Of a stretch of 64,000 nt of DNA, positions 16,163 through 22,621 are shown piece by piece. Source of the stretch: Methylobacterium sp. R2-1. GTDB lineage: Bacteria; Pseudomonadota; Alphaproteobacteria; Rhizobiales; Beijerinckiaceae. Position 1 is the first letter of the stretch. Each line of letters starts with the position of its first letter. Location of the stretch: the NCBI RefSeq assembly GCF_014191355.1, contig NZ_JACHWM010000011.1:1-64000 (forward strand), given 5' to 3'. A program made the position numbers and the translations under genes. The notes beneath the pieces are model-generated. The model was not told the DNA's origin, searched no databases, and saw only the letters and a list, made by a program, of their open reading frames with translations.

Positions 16163-16618
16163 CTACGGCCGCGGCTCCATCGCCCCGAACAGGGGCAGCT
16201 CGGTCAGTTCGGAGGCAGCCGGCCGCCGCGGTCGGCGAGCAGCCGGTCCCACAGCCGCCGACGCCACGTCCGCACCCGGCTCCACAGCGGCGCTGTCAGC
16301 CGCGCGAAGAAGAGCCTCAGCCGCGCGAACAGCAGCGTGATCAGGCCCGGCGACAGTGGCGGTGAGCGAGGCTTCATCGGCGAGCTTCCTGAGTTGCCGC
16401 TCGCGTTCGGCGGCGTGGACGGCTTCGAGCCGGGACAGGACGTGCGAGGCGATTTCCTTGGGCGGCCGGTATTTCAGCGCCCAAAGCTTGGAGAACGGGA
16501 CACGTGCCCGAGTAGCGACCCGGCGCATTGCGTTGCCGGCATCGCCCCAACCTGTCGCTTCCCAGCGGATCAAGTCGTCGGCCCAAGTCTGGGCCCGTGA
16601 AACGTCAGCGCTAGACAT
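16163..16618 (-). CDS. Phage hypothetical protein, possible DNA-binding
   Basis: Starting MSSADVSRAQTWADDLIRWE at the ATG at 16618 gives 151 residues. The segment AMRRVATRARVPFSKLWALK then YRPPKEIASHVLSRLEAVHA has the spacing of a helix-turn-helix, followed by a coiled helix and an Ala/Pro-rich tail. Its start overlaps the stop of the ORF at 16611-17012 by 8 bp. This resembles small regulators at the head of phage early operons. No named family is assigned. Confidence 0.6.
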   Translation of the reverse strand: MSSADVSRAQTWADDLIRWEATGWGDAGNAMRRVATRARVPFSKLWALKYRPPKEIASHVLSRLEAVHAAERERQLRKLADEASLTATVAGPDHAAVRAAEALLRAADSAAVEPGADVASAAVGPAARRPRRPAASELTELPLFGAMEPRP

Positions 16619-17012
16619 TTGCGCCACCCGCAAAAGCTTTTTGCACACCCTCAAATCCCTCTGTGGTTTCTTCGGACCACTGAGAGAGGACGTGCAGATG
16701 AGGGAGGGAGCGGAACGCACGAGGCACAGGAGCGCGACGGCCGAGAGCTTGCAGGCGCAGGCAGACGCGCGAGTAGGAACGGCCCGAGAAAAGGGCCGCC
16801 CCCGCGGGAACGGGAGCGGCCAAGTCCTTGGGAGGAACGCCCACGAGGGGCGTGTCAGTCGCGGGGCGACGGACCACGAGCGCGCCGCGGGAACGGCGCG
16901 AATGGGGACGCCCGGCGCTGTCGTCCAAAACAGTGATCTTGGGGGAAAAGGTCGGCCGGGCGATCACGCGGTTCATTCCGCGCGATGGGAAAAGGGGGAG
17001 GGGGCGGCTCAT
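16611..17012 (-). CDS. Possible small phage ORF, overlapping on both sides
   Basis: A 133-residue frame beginning MSRPLPLFPSRGMNRVIARP. Its ATG overlaps the stop of the small membrane gene (ATGA), and its own stop overlaps the start at 16618 by 8 bp, which is the main support. The composition is Arg/Ala/Pro-rich with patches that look protein-like (ALFSGRSYSRVCLRLQALGR). No family is recognised. It could be a leader frame in a high-GC spacer rather than a functional gene. Confidence 0.4.
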   Translation of the reverse strand: MSRPLPLFPSRGMNRVIARPTFSPKITVLDDSAGRPHSRRSRGALVVRRPATDTPLVGVPPKDLAAPVPAGAALFSGRSYSRVCLRLQALGRRAPVPRAFRSLPHLHVLSQWSEETTEGFEGVQKAFAGGANV

Positions 17013-17179
17013 GCGAGCAGCCTCGATGGGAGCCAGCACAGCGCGGCGGCCGCACCGTCGACCACGCCGACGGCGAGTGAGAACTGGCAACCGACGGCCG
17101 CAGCGCGGGCGAAACCGACCAACGCCGTCAGGCCGAAGAGGACGGCTGCAGCAGCGGCGACGGGAGCGAGCGCGGCCAT
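17009..17179 (-). CDS. Small membrane protein, phage
   Basis: A 56-residue frame, MAALAPVAAAAAVLFGLTAL onwards, with one or two hydrophobic helices and the positive charge in the middle (FARAAAVG). It ends by ATGA overlap with the next frame. A further 33-codon frame (MIAVARHSLACGGQALVAIA, 17181-17282) ends 2 bp before its start. These tiny coupled frames are typical of phage early-operon heads, but none can be given a function. A holin-like role is unlikely from its position among early genes. Confidence 0.4.
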   Translation of the reverse strand: MAALAPVAAAAAVLFGLTALVGFARAAAVGCQFSLAVGVVDGAAAALCWLPSRLLA

Positions 17180-17408
17180 CTCAGGCGCGCTCCACGACGA
17201 ACGACCTACCCCGAATGCGCAGGGCAATGGCCACAAGAGCTTGGCCGCCGCAGGCGAGGGAGTGCCGAGCCACCGCTATCATCGCCGGAGCGCGATGACC
17301 GGACCATCGTCGTCGGCGCCGCTGTCGCCCTGATCGCGTGGCCGGCTGTCTCTGGCATCTACGACGGCAACCGCCAGCAGGCGGCCGACGACGGGGAGGG
17401 CCGCGACC

Positions 17409-17768
17409 GTGGCTGATCGCACCCCCGAGCAGCAGGCGCTCGCCGACCTGTTCCTGTCCCTCGGCATCCGGCTCCCCGTCCGCGCGGGCGGGATGCACGG
17501 TCGCGGCCTCTCAGAGGCCGACGGAACGCCCCTCTTCATGGGAGCGCCGACCGGCAGCCTGTCCACCGACCGGGCTCGCGCGCTCGCCTCCGCCGCTGCG
17601 ATCAACAAGGCCACCGGCACGCCCGACCACGAGGCTGCACCACTCCCGGTCCTGCGCCCTCTCACGGCCGACGTGATCCGAGCGGCGTCCGACCCCTTCG
17701 ACCCCGAGCACCTGATCGCTGTCACGCAGGCTGCCCGGATGACCCCTCGCGCCGACGCTGCGGAGTGA
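17409..17768 (+). CDS. Phage hypothetical protein upstream of exonuclease
   Basis: A 119-residue protein with a GTG start (GTGGCTGA, overlapping a short upstream frame). It reads RTPEQQALADLFLSLGIRLP, GLSEADGTPLFMGAPTGSLS, AAAINKATGTPDHEAAPLPV, EHLIAVTQAARMTPRADAAE. It is acidic, small and without recognised domains. It ends with a GTGA overlap onto the YqaJ-type exonuclease gene, so it is the leading gene of the plus-strand recombination operon. A short frame just upstream (ending at 17418) encodes a plausible membrane segment (IVVGAAVALIAWPAVSGIYD) but lacks a start codon. Confidence 0.6.
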   Translation: MADRTPEQQALADLFLSLGIRLPVRAGGMHGRGLSEADGTPLFMGAPTGSLSTDRARALASAAAINKATGTPDHEAAPLPVLRPLTADVIRAASDPFDPEHLIAVTQAARMTPRADAAE

Positions 17769-18493
17769 CCCCCATGGAGATGATCGAGAAAGGCGGCACG
17801 CGCCCCACGGTGCGCATCCACCGCGACCTGTACCAAGGCACCGAGGAGTGGCTCGCGGCCCGCTGCGGTATGCTCACCGCGAGCGAAATGGGGCTCATCA
17901 TCACCCCCACGTTCAAGGTCGCCAAGAACGAGAAGGAGAAGGCGCACCTCTACGAACTGCTCGCCCAGCGCATCAGCGGCTACGTCGAGCCGCACTTCGT
18001 CAGCAACGACATGCTGCGCGGGCAAGAGGACGAGATCGAGGCCCTCACCCTCTACGCCCGGCACTTCGCCCCGACCGAGGCCGTCGGCTTCATCACCAAC
18101 GACAAGTGGGGCTTCACGCTGGGCTACTCGCCCGACGCCCTCGTCGGCGCCGACGGCTTGGTCGAGACCAAGTCCCGCCGGCAGAAGTATCAGGTCGAGA
18201 CCTTCGTCGTTCACGTCCTCGAAGAGACCATCCCGAGCGACTTCCTGATCCAGGTTCAGACCGGGCTCTTGGTCAGCGAGCGGTCGTGGTGCGACCTGAT
18301 CTCGTACTCTGGCGGCCTGCCGCTGGCCCGCATCCGCGCGTACCCCGACCCGAAGATCCAATCCGCGATCGTCGAGGCTGCCGAGGGGTTCGAGACCCGC
18401 CTGGAGGAGGCCCGCGCCAAGTACCTCGAAGCCATCGAGAAGGCGGGCAACATCCCGACCGTGCGCCGCGTCGAGGGGGAGATCCTCGCGTGA
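17765..18493 (+). CDS. YqaJ-type viral exonuclease (recombination)
   Basis: A 242-residue protein, GTG start in a GTGA overlap, with an ATG 9 nt later as alternative. It has the YqaJ/lambda-exonuclease nuclease core: HRDLYQGTEEWLAARCGMLT at the N-terminus, a Glu in GQEDEIEALTLYARHF, GYSPDALVG with the metal-binding Asp, LVETKSRRQKYQVETF with the Glu-x-Lys pair, and IQVQTGLLVSERSWCDLISY with the Gln. Such enzymes resect double-stranded DNA 5' to 3' and work with a strand-annealing partner; the following gene is the candidate partner. All key residues are present, so activity is likely. Confidence 0.88.
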   Translation: MTPMEMIEKGGTRPTVRIHRDLYQGTEEWLAARCGMLTASEMGLIITPTFKVAKNEKEKAHLYELLAQRISGYVEPHFVSNDMLRGQEDEIEALTLYARHFAPTEAVGFITNDKWGFTLGYSPDALVGADGLVETKSRRQKYQVETFVVHVLEETIPSDFLIQVQTGLLVSERSWCDLISYSGGLPLARIRAYPDPKIQSAIVEAAEGFETRLEEARAKYLEAIEKAGNIPTVRRVEGEILA

Positions 18494-19497
18494 CCGACCT
18501 GTCGCAGACCATCGCCCCCAAGAGCGACCAACTGAACGCCGACGACCTGATCGCCGGCCCGCTCACCATCAAGGTCACGCGCGTCTCGCCGATGCGCGAG
18601 CCCGACCAGCCGATCGCGATCAACTTCGAGGGTGACGGCGGCAAGCCCTACAAGCCCGGCAAGTCCATGCGCCGCGTGCTCGTGCGGGTCTGGGGCAACG
18701 ACGGGACGACCTACGTCGGCCGCCGGATGACGCTCTACCGCGACGACACCGTGCAGTTCGGCGGCGTGGCCGTCGGCGGCATCCGCATCAGCCACATGTC
18801 GAACATCTCGGCCGCCGTGACGATGGCGCTGACGGTGACGCGCGCGAACCGCAAGCCGTTCACGGTGAGGCCGCTGCCGCCCGAGCAGGGGAGGGGCTCG
18901 GACAAGGGCGATTCTCAGCCCGATGGATCGAAGCCGCAGACCGGCCGCGACCGTCTCTACGCCGCTGCGCGCGAGGCCGCTGGTAAGGGCACTGCGGCGC
19001 TCTCTGACTTCCGCGCTTCCCTGACCGATCAGCAGGACCGGGCGCTCGACCCGATCCTCGCCGATCTGGAGCGGACCGCCGAGCGGGCGAACGAGACCGA
19101 CGATAGCCCGACGCCGGACGTCGACCGATTCCCGGCCGACGACGAACTCGCCGCGCGGGGCGAGCGTCTGAGATGCCGCGTTCCCGCACCGTCGATCACG
19201 CCGCCGCCATCGCTCTCCTTCTCGAGGGACACACCTGCCTCTCGGCCTCACGCGCCCTCGGATGCCGCCGATCCACCGTCGAATGGATCTCGAAATGCTA
19301 CCGCAACAAGCATCCGGCCGTGCTGCCTAAGCCCCGGACGACGTGGAAGATGCCGCCCTTCGTGCGGGTGCCGGACGAGTACCGGGCCGCCGGGCTGGCC
19401 GATGACTATCGCGACCTCGTGCGGGACTTCGGTCTCGTCGAGGGCGAGCGCCAGTGTCGACGCCTGCTCGACGAGACCCGTCGGCTGGAGGCGCTAG
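18490..19497 (+). CDS. Phage recombination-module protein, probably frameshifted at its 3' end
   Basis: A GTG start overlaps the exonuclease stop (GTGA). Residues 1-135 form a coherent beta-rich domain (GPLTIKVTRVSPMREPDQPI, VLVRVWGNDGTTYVGRRMTL, FGGVAVGGIRISHMSNISAA), suggestive of an OB-like single-strand DNA-binding or annealing partner; this is inference. A linker and a helical segment (DRLYAAAREAAGKGTAALSD) follow. After about base 19172 the frame runs for 325 bases inside the downstream HTH gene and becomes Ser/Pro/Arg-rich, unlike the rest. The original stop was probably the TGA at 19163-19165, reached after a one-base shift, so the true protein is likely about 225 residues. Confidence 0.65.
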   Translation: MTDLSQTIAPKSDQLNADDLIAGPLTIKVTRVSPMREPDQPIAINFEGDGGKPYKPGKSMRRVLVRVWGNDGTTYVGRRMTLYRDDTVQFGGVAVGGIRISHMSNISAAVTMALTVTRANRKPFTVRPLPPEQGRGSDKGDSQPDGSKPQTGRDRLYAAAREAAGKGTAALSDFRASLTDQQDRALDPILADLERTAERANETDDSPTPDVDRFPADDELAARGERLRCRVPAPSITPPPSLSFSRDTPASRPHAPSDAADPPSNGSRNATATSIRPCCLSPGRRGRCRPSCGCRTSTGPPGWPMTIATSCGTSVSSRASASVDACSTRPVGWRR

Positions 19498-19523
19498 ACG
19501 CCCGGATGGGGAGGGCCGCCTGA
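19173..19523 (+). CDS. Phage helix-turn-helix protein
   Basis: A 116-residue protein whose first half is a clear helix-turn-helix: VDHAAAIALLLEGHTCLSAS, then RALGCRRSTVEWISKCYRNK. The second half (PPFVRVPDEYRAAGLADDYR, LVRDFGLVEGERQCRRLLDE) is helical and acidic. Strong codon-position bias in this frame confirms that it is the coding frame in the overlap with the preceding gene. The stop overlaps the next ATG (TGATG). It is probably a small DNA-binding regulator or replication accessory of the phage. Confidence 0.7.
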   Translation: MPRSRTVDHAAAIALLLEGHTCLSASRALGCRRSTVEWISKCYRNKHPAVLPKPRTTWKMPPFVRVPDEYRAAGLADDYRDLVRDFGLVEGERQCRRLLDETRRLEALDARMGRAA

Positions 19524-19873
19524 TGCGCCCGCTCATCATCGACAGTTTCGCGGGCAAGCTAAGCCTGGGCGAGCTTTCGGGCCTGCGCCGCGATCCGATC
19601 CTTGCGCAGGCGAGCAGCATCGACAGCTCTGCGATCTATCGGAAGTCTGCCGACGATACTGGACAGATCAAGATTGTCCCAGGGCGGAAGTCCCTGTTCG
19701 GGTACATCACACGTCTGATGTTGCGGCCGGGTCGGCATAGCGTCGTACTCCGCCGGGCGACGCAGAATATTCTGACGCCCAATCAGACCAATTCAATCAA
19801 AGACGTTCGGTTGCAGAACGCGCCTGTCCTTGCCGGTTACCGTACCAACATCGACAGTTTCGCGGAGGCAGCA

Positions 19874-20053
19874 TCATCCCTCGGCCGCGTCACCTCGCTT
19901 CTGCTCGGGAACTTCGTCAGAACAATCCTGTGCGTCGGCGGGCTGTTCATGAGCCTGCGACCGCTGATTACTGGGAAGTGGAACGGCTCGTGGGTCCGTC
20001 GCTCCGTACTGGATTACAGCGAGATCGTCGGTTCGGTTCGTCGTGTCGGTCAT
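19874..20053 (-). CDS. Possible small antisense ORF with strong RBS
   Basis: A 59-residue frame, MTDTTNRTDDLAVIQYGATD onwards, opposite the methyltransferase remnant. Its ATG is preceded by GGAGGT with a 5-nt spacer, a better site than any on the opposite strand here. The product is acidic and polar with no recognised family. Only one of the two opposed frames is likely to be functional. Confidence 0.3.
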   Translation of the reverse strand: MTDTTNRTDDLAVIQYGATDPRAVPLPSNQRSQAHEQPADAQDCSDEVPEQKRGDAAEG

Positions 20054-20146
20054 GGGGTACCTCCGCTTGGCCAACTCGGCCGCACGCGCGGAGTTGCCCG
20101 GCGCGAACAGCATTGGATGAAGGCGTTTAACGCCACCAGCACCAGC

Positions 20147-20172
20147 GCCCCCTCTCGCAAGGGAGAGGGGGC
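20147..20172. repeat. Perfect 10-bp inverted repeat (REP-like hairpin)
   Basis: The arms gccccctctc and gagagggggc pair perfectly around the loop gcaagg. The hairpin ends one base before the ATG at 20173 and contains its ribosome-binding sequence. The ccctctc-gcaa-gggagag type recurs in intergenic spaces of related genomes as I recall, so it may be a dispersed REP-like element or a small attenuating hairpin. Confidence 0.6.
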
Positions 20173-20280
20173 ATGACCTCCTCTCCCGACACGACCTCCC
20201 TCGCCTCCGCAGTCGAGAGAGGGGGGAAGGCCGTCCTCCCCCCATCCGACACCCCGACCGCAGAGGGGGAGCGCGCGTGA
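20173..20280 (+). CDS. Possible 35-residue phage ORF
   Basis: It reads MTSSPDTTSLASAVERGGKA onward, with GAGAGGGGG upstream, and its TGA overlaps the ATG of the next gene (TGATG). The only support is this coupling. The sequence around it is rich in G-runs and C-runs that look like a palindromic repeat, so it may instead be untranslated spacer. Confidence 0.3.
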   Translation: MTSSPDTTSLASAVERGGKAVLPPSDTPTAEGERA

Positions 20281-21065
20281 TGGCGGGACGCACTCTCATG
20301 TGGTGGTCCACTGGCGCCGCCAGTGCGATCGCCGCCGCTCTCACCCTGCGGGAAGACCCGGCCGCCATCATCGCTCGCTGCGAGACGAACAACGAAGACC
20401 CCGACAATTACCGCTTCGAGGCGGATGTGATGCGGTGGTTGAACGCCTCCGTGACGATCCTTCAGGCAGAGACCGACCGCTCTGTCTGGAACGTGTGGCA
20501 GCGCCGTCGCTACATCGCCGGCATCAACGGCGCGCAGTGCACGACCCTGATGAAGGTCGCGCCGCGGCTCGCGTTCCAGCGGCCCGACGATGTGCATGTG
20601 TTCGGCTACACGGCCGACCGCGGCGACGTGGAGCGCTTCGAGCGGCTGCGCGAGACCTACTTCGAGCTGACGGTGCGCGCGCCGCTGATCGAGCAGGGCA
20701 TCACCAAGGCGGCAACGCTCGCGATGGTGGAGCGAGCCGGGCTGAAGCTGCCGCGTAGCTACGCAATGGGCTTCCCGAACGCGAACTGCCTCCTGACCGG
20801 ATGCGGCAAGGCGAAGTCGCCCCGCTATTGGGCGCTCTACCGGAAGCACTTCCCGGCCGAGTTCGCCCGCACGGCAGCCTATGCCCGCGAGATCGGCGCC
20901 CGCCTGACCGAACTGAACGGCGAGCGCGCCTTCATCGACGAGATCCCGGCCGACCATCCGACCACGGACGCCATCGTGCCGGCCTGCGACTTCCTCTGCG
21001 CCATCGCGGAGCAGGATCTCGCCTCTCACCCCGCCCCGTCCGAGATCGAAGGAGGCCGGCCTTGA
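20280..21065 (+). CDS. PAPS-reductase-like phage protein
   Basis: A 261-residue protein. The N-terminal TLMWWSTGAASAIAAALTLR is the PP-loop of phosphoadenosine-phosphosulfate-reductase-like phage proteins, in the STGAAS rather than SGGKDS form. Other blocks are WQRRRYIAGINGAQCTTLMK, a long helical middle, and SYAMGFPNANCLLTGCGKAK with clustered Cys that may hold a metal or iron-sulphur site. Phage relatives are usually placed near DNA-modification or early genes, and their substrate is unknown; sulphur modification of DNA or RNA is one idea. The gene lies in the plus-strand early run and is coupled by TTGA overlap to the DUF1643 gene. Confidence 0.75.
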   Translation: MAGRTLMWWSTGAASAIAAALTLREDPAAIIARCETNNEDPDNYRFEADVMRWLNASVTILQAETDRSVWNVWQRRRYIAGINGAQCTTLMKVAPRLAFQRPDDVHVFGYTADRGDVERFERLRETYFELTVRAPLIEQGITKAATLAMVERAGLKLPRSYAMGFPNANCLLTGCGKAKSPRYWALYRKHFPAEFARTAAYAREIGARLTELNGERAFIDEIPADHPTTDAIVPACDFLCAIAEQDLASHPAPSEIEGGRP

Positions 21066-21595
21066 GCGCGATCATCTCTCCCTGCGGCCTGTATCGCTAC
21101 CGGCTCGAACGCGATCTCGGCAGCATGCTCGCCGGGCCGACGGTCGCCTGGATCATGGTCAACCCGTCGACTGCGGACGCGGTCGAGGACGACCACACGA
21201 TCCGCAAGGTGATCGGCTTCTCTCAGCGCCTCGGCGCCGGCCGGATCATCGTCGGCAACCTGTTCGCCTTCCGGGCGACCGACATCAAGGCGCTGCGCAC
21301 GGCGGCCGACCCGATCGGTCTCGATGCGGACCAGCACCTGCGGGCGATCTTCGAAGCCGCCGAGCGCATCATCGTGGCTTGGGGCCCGGTCGCCAAGGTG
21401 CCGCCGCACCTCCGCACGCGCTGGCGCCGGCCGTTCGGATTCGCGCAGGCGCTCGGGCGCGAACTGATGTGCCTCGGCACCGCCCAGGACGGCCACCCGC
21501 TGCACCCGCTGATGCTCGGCTACGACCGGCCCCTCGTGCCGTGGTCGCCGCCCGGATGCAGCCTCGCCCCTCCCACCGCAGAGCCTACCCGATGA
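21062..21595 (+). CDS. DUF1643 protein
   Basis: A 177-residue protein starting at a TTG that overlaps the upstream stop (TTGA). It has the DUF1643 signatures: CGLYRYRLERDLGSMLAGPT, VAWIMVNPSTADAVEDDHTI, RIIVGNLFAFRATDIKALRT, RIIVAWGPVAKVPPHL and CLGTAQDGHPLHPLML. DUF1643 proteins are widespread in phages and bacteria and have no settled function; the VNPSTAD block looks like a nucleotide- or base-binding loop. It is coupled to the downstream frameshifted gene by ATGA overlap. Confidence 0.85.
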   Translation: MSAIISPCGLYRYRLERDLGSMLAGPTVAWIMVNPSTADAVEDDHTIRKVIGFSQRLGAGRIIVGNLFAFRATDIKALRTAADPIGLDADQHLRAIFEAAERIIVAWGPVAKVPPHLRTRWRRPFGFAQALGRELMCLGTAQDGHPLHPLMLGYDRPLVPWSPPGCSLAPPTAEPTR

Positions 21596-21875
21596 CCACG
21601 GAGCACGACCCCGTCCCCTGCGCGAGCGGGTCCGAGATCCCCGCACCGGCCGCGACCATGAGGTGCTGTCGCGTGACGCGGAGTTCGCCTCCTCCACCGT
21701 GCTACGACACGGCGCCAAGGTCGTCGTCCTGCAGGAGATGCTGACCGGCCGCGTGCGGGTGCATCTCGCCAGCGAGGTCGAGGGCGACCGCTTCGTCCCC
21801 GTGGACCCGTCCGAGCCCGTCGAGCGCTCGAAGCTGCATGTCGTGCAGAAGGAGGATGATCGTCATGGCAAGTGA
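21592..21875 (+). pseudogene. Small phage gene with a one-base frameshift at a C tract
   Basis: Translation from the ATG at 21592 (MTTEHDPV) enters an unlikely frame after a cccc run near 21617. In the other frame a coherent protein continues: LRERVRDPRTGRDHEVLSRD, AEFASSTVLRHGAKVVVLQE, MLTGRVRVHLASEVEGDRFV, ending KLHVVQKEDDRHGK at 21875. Adding a single C to the run restores one 94-codon gene that fits the ATGA overlap upstream and the overlap with the SLOG gene downstream. It is therefore either a recent homopolymer deletion or a sequencing error. A GTG at 21663 could still give a shorter 70-residue product. Confidence 0.65.
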
Positions 21876-22323
21876 GAAGAGCGTTGCCGCGGAGATCGAG
21901 GCGGTGCGCCAGAAGGGGCCGCAGCGGGTTCTGGTCTGCGGCGGTCGGGACTTTACCGACAAGGGTGCGATCGTGCGCGCGCTGGCGCCATACAAGCCCG
22001 TGCCGTGGAACGCGGTTAGCGAGCACATCGTCATCCACGGCGGATGCCCGACCGGCGCGGACAAGCTGGCTGACGAATGGTGCGCCGTGTACGGCGTCCG
22101 AAAGCGCGTCTACCTCGCGGACTGGTCGAAACACGGGCGTGCGGCCGGGCCGATCCGCAACCAGCGCATGATCGACGAGGGGCGCCCCGATCTGGTGCTG
22201 GCCTTCCCCGGCGGCCGCGGCACCACCGATATGGTTCGCCGGGCGAGCGCCGCCGGCATTGAGGTCCGCGAGATCGCTGCCCTCGCCCCCAACTCCACAG
22301 AAGGGAGATCGGATCGTGGGTAG
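21865..22323 (+). CDS. SLOG-family DUF2493 protein (YspA-like)
   Basis: A 152-residue protein. Its AAGGAGG site lies about 8 nt before the ATG at 21865, and it overlaps the previous gene. It carries the DUF2493/SLOG Rossmann-like signatures: RVLVCGGRDFTDKGAIVRAL, HIVIHGGCPTGADKLADEWC, ADWSKHGRAAGPIRNQRMID and PDLVLAFPGGRGTTDMVRRA. SLOG proteins bind nucleotides or nucleotide-derived signals and occur in phages and anti-phage systems; YspA-type members are phage-borne with unknown ligand. It is located just before the excisionase-like gene and integrase. Confidence 0.85.
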   Translation: MASEKSVAAEIEAVRQKGPQRVLVCGGRDFTDKGAIVRALAPYKPVPWNAVSEHIVIHGGCPTGADKLADEWCAVYGVRKRVYLADWSKHGRAAGPIRNQRMIDEGRPDLVLAFPGGRGTTDMVRRASAAGIEVREIAALAPNSTEGRSDRG

Positions 22324-22621
22324 CGTTCGCAGTCAGGGGCCCGCTCAAGAGCCGTCCTGCCTGTATCCCGACGAAGCCGAACTCGCGCGAGTCGTGCTCG
22401 GCCCGAAGCGCGCGAAGGCATGGGGCGGTCTCGCCGCCGTGCTCGAACGCAGCGGCCTCCCGAAGGTCGATCCGATGATGGGCGGCCGCTACTGGCCGGC
22501 TGTCCGAGAATTTCTGGACCGCTACCACCATACCGGCGACCATGCCTCTTCCCGGCATCAGAGCCGGAGGGAGGAGGGTGTCCATGCCAGCGGAGCACGA
22601 GTTGCACGCGCCCGGTCTTAA
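22316..22621 (+). CDS. Small integrase-associated protein (possible excisionase)
   Basis: A 101-residue frame with a GTG start overlapping the upstream stop. The core is GPKRAKAWGGLAAVLERSGL, then PKVDPMMGGRYWPAVREFLD and RYHHTGD. This motif is familiar from small genes directly before tyrosine integrases in rhizobial prophages and islands and resembles a winged-helix that reads direct repeats. The last 25 residues lie inside the integrase 5' region. A recombination-directionality role fits the position, but is inferred. Confidence 0.55.
   Translation: MGSVRSQGPAQEPSCLYPDEAELARVVLGPKRAKAWGGLAAVLERSGLPKVDPMMGGRYWPAVREFLDRYHHTGDHASSRHQSRREEGVHASGARVARARS

Larger units (their letters stand above)
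19523..20176 (+). pseudogene. 5' stub of a phage C5-cytosine methyltransferase gene followed by unrelated sequence
   Basis: The frame begins MRPLIIDSFAG, the exact opening of many phage C5-cytosine methyltransferases, which would continue GGGAS..G; here it diverges at once to KLSLGELSGLRRDPILA. The remaining 200 residues have no methyltransferase motif (no PC or ENV block) and read as Arg/Ser/Leu-rich sequence. The 17-bp sequence catcgacagtttcgcgg occurs at 19537-19553 and again at 19849-19865, in the same frame, suggesting that recombination or slippage produced the join. GC is lower from 19600 to 19870. The frame ends by ATGA overlap with a 35-codon frame. I call it a remnant; a new short protein is possible. 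Confidence 0.5.

Noticed and set aside
17290..17420. A small plus-strand membrane frame before the GTG at 17409
   Set aside because: The sequence IVVGAAVALIAWPAVSG looks like a membrane helix, but no start codon precedes it in frame.
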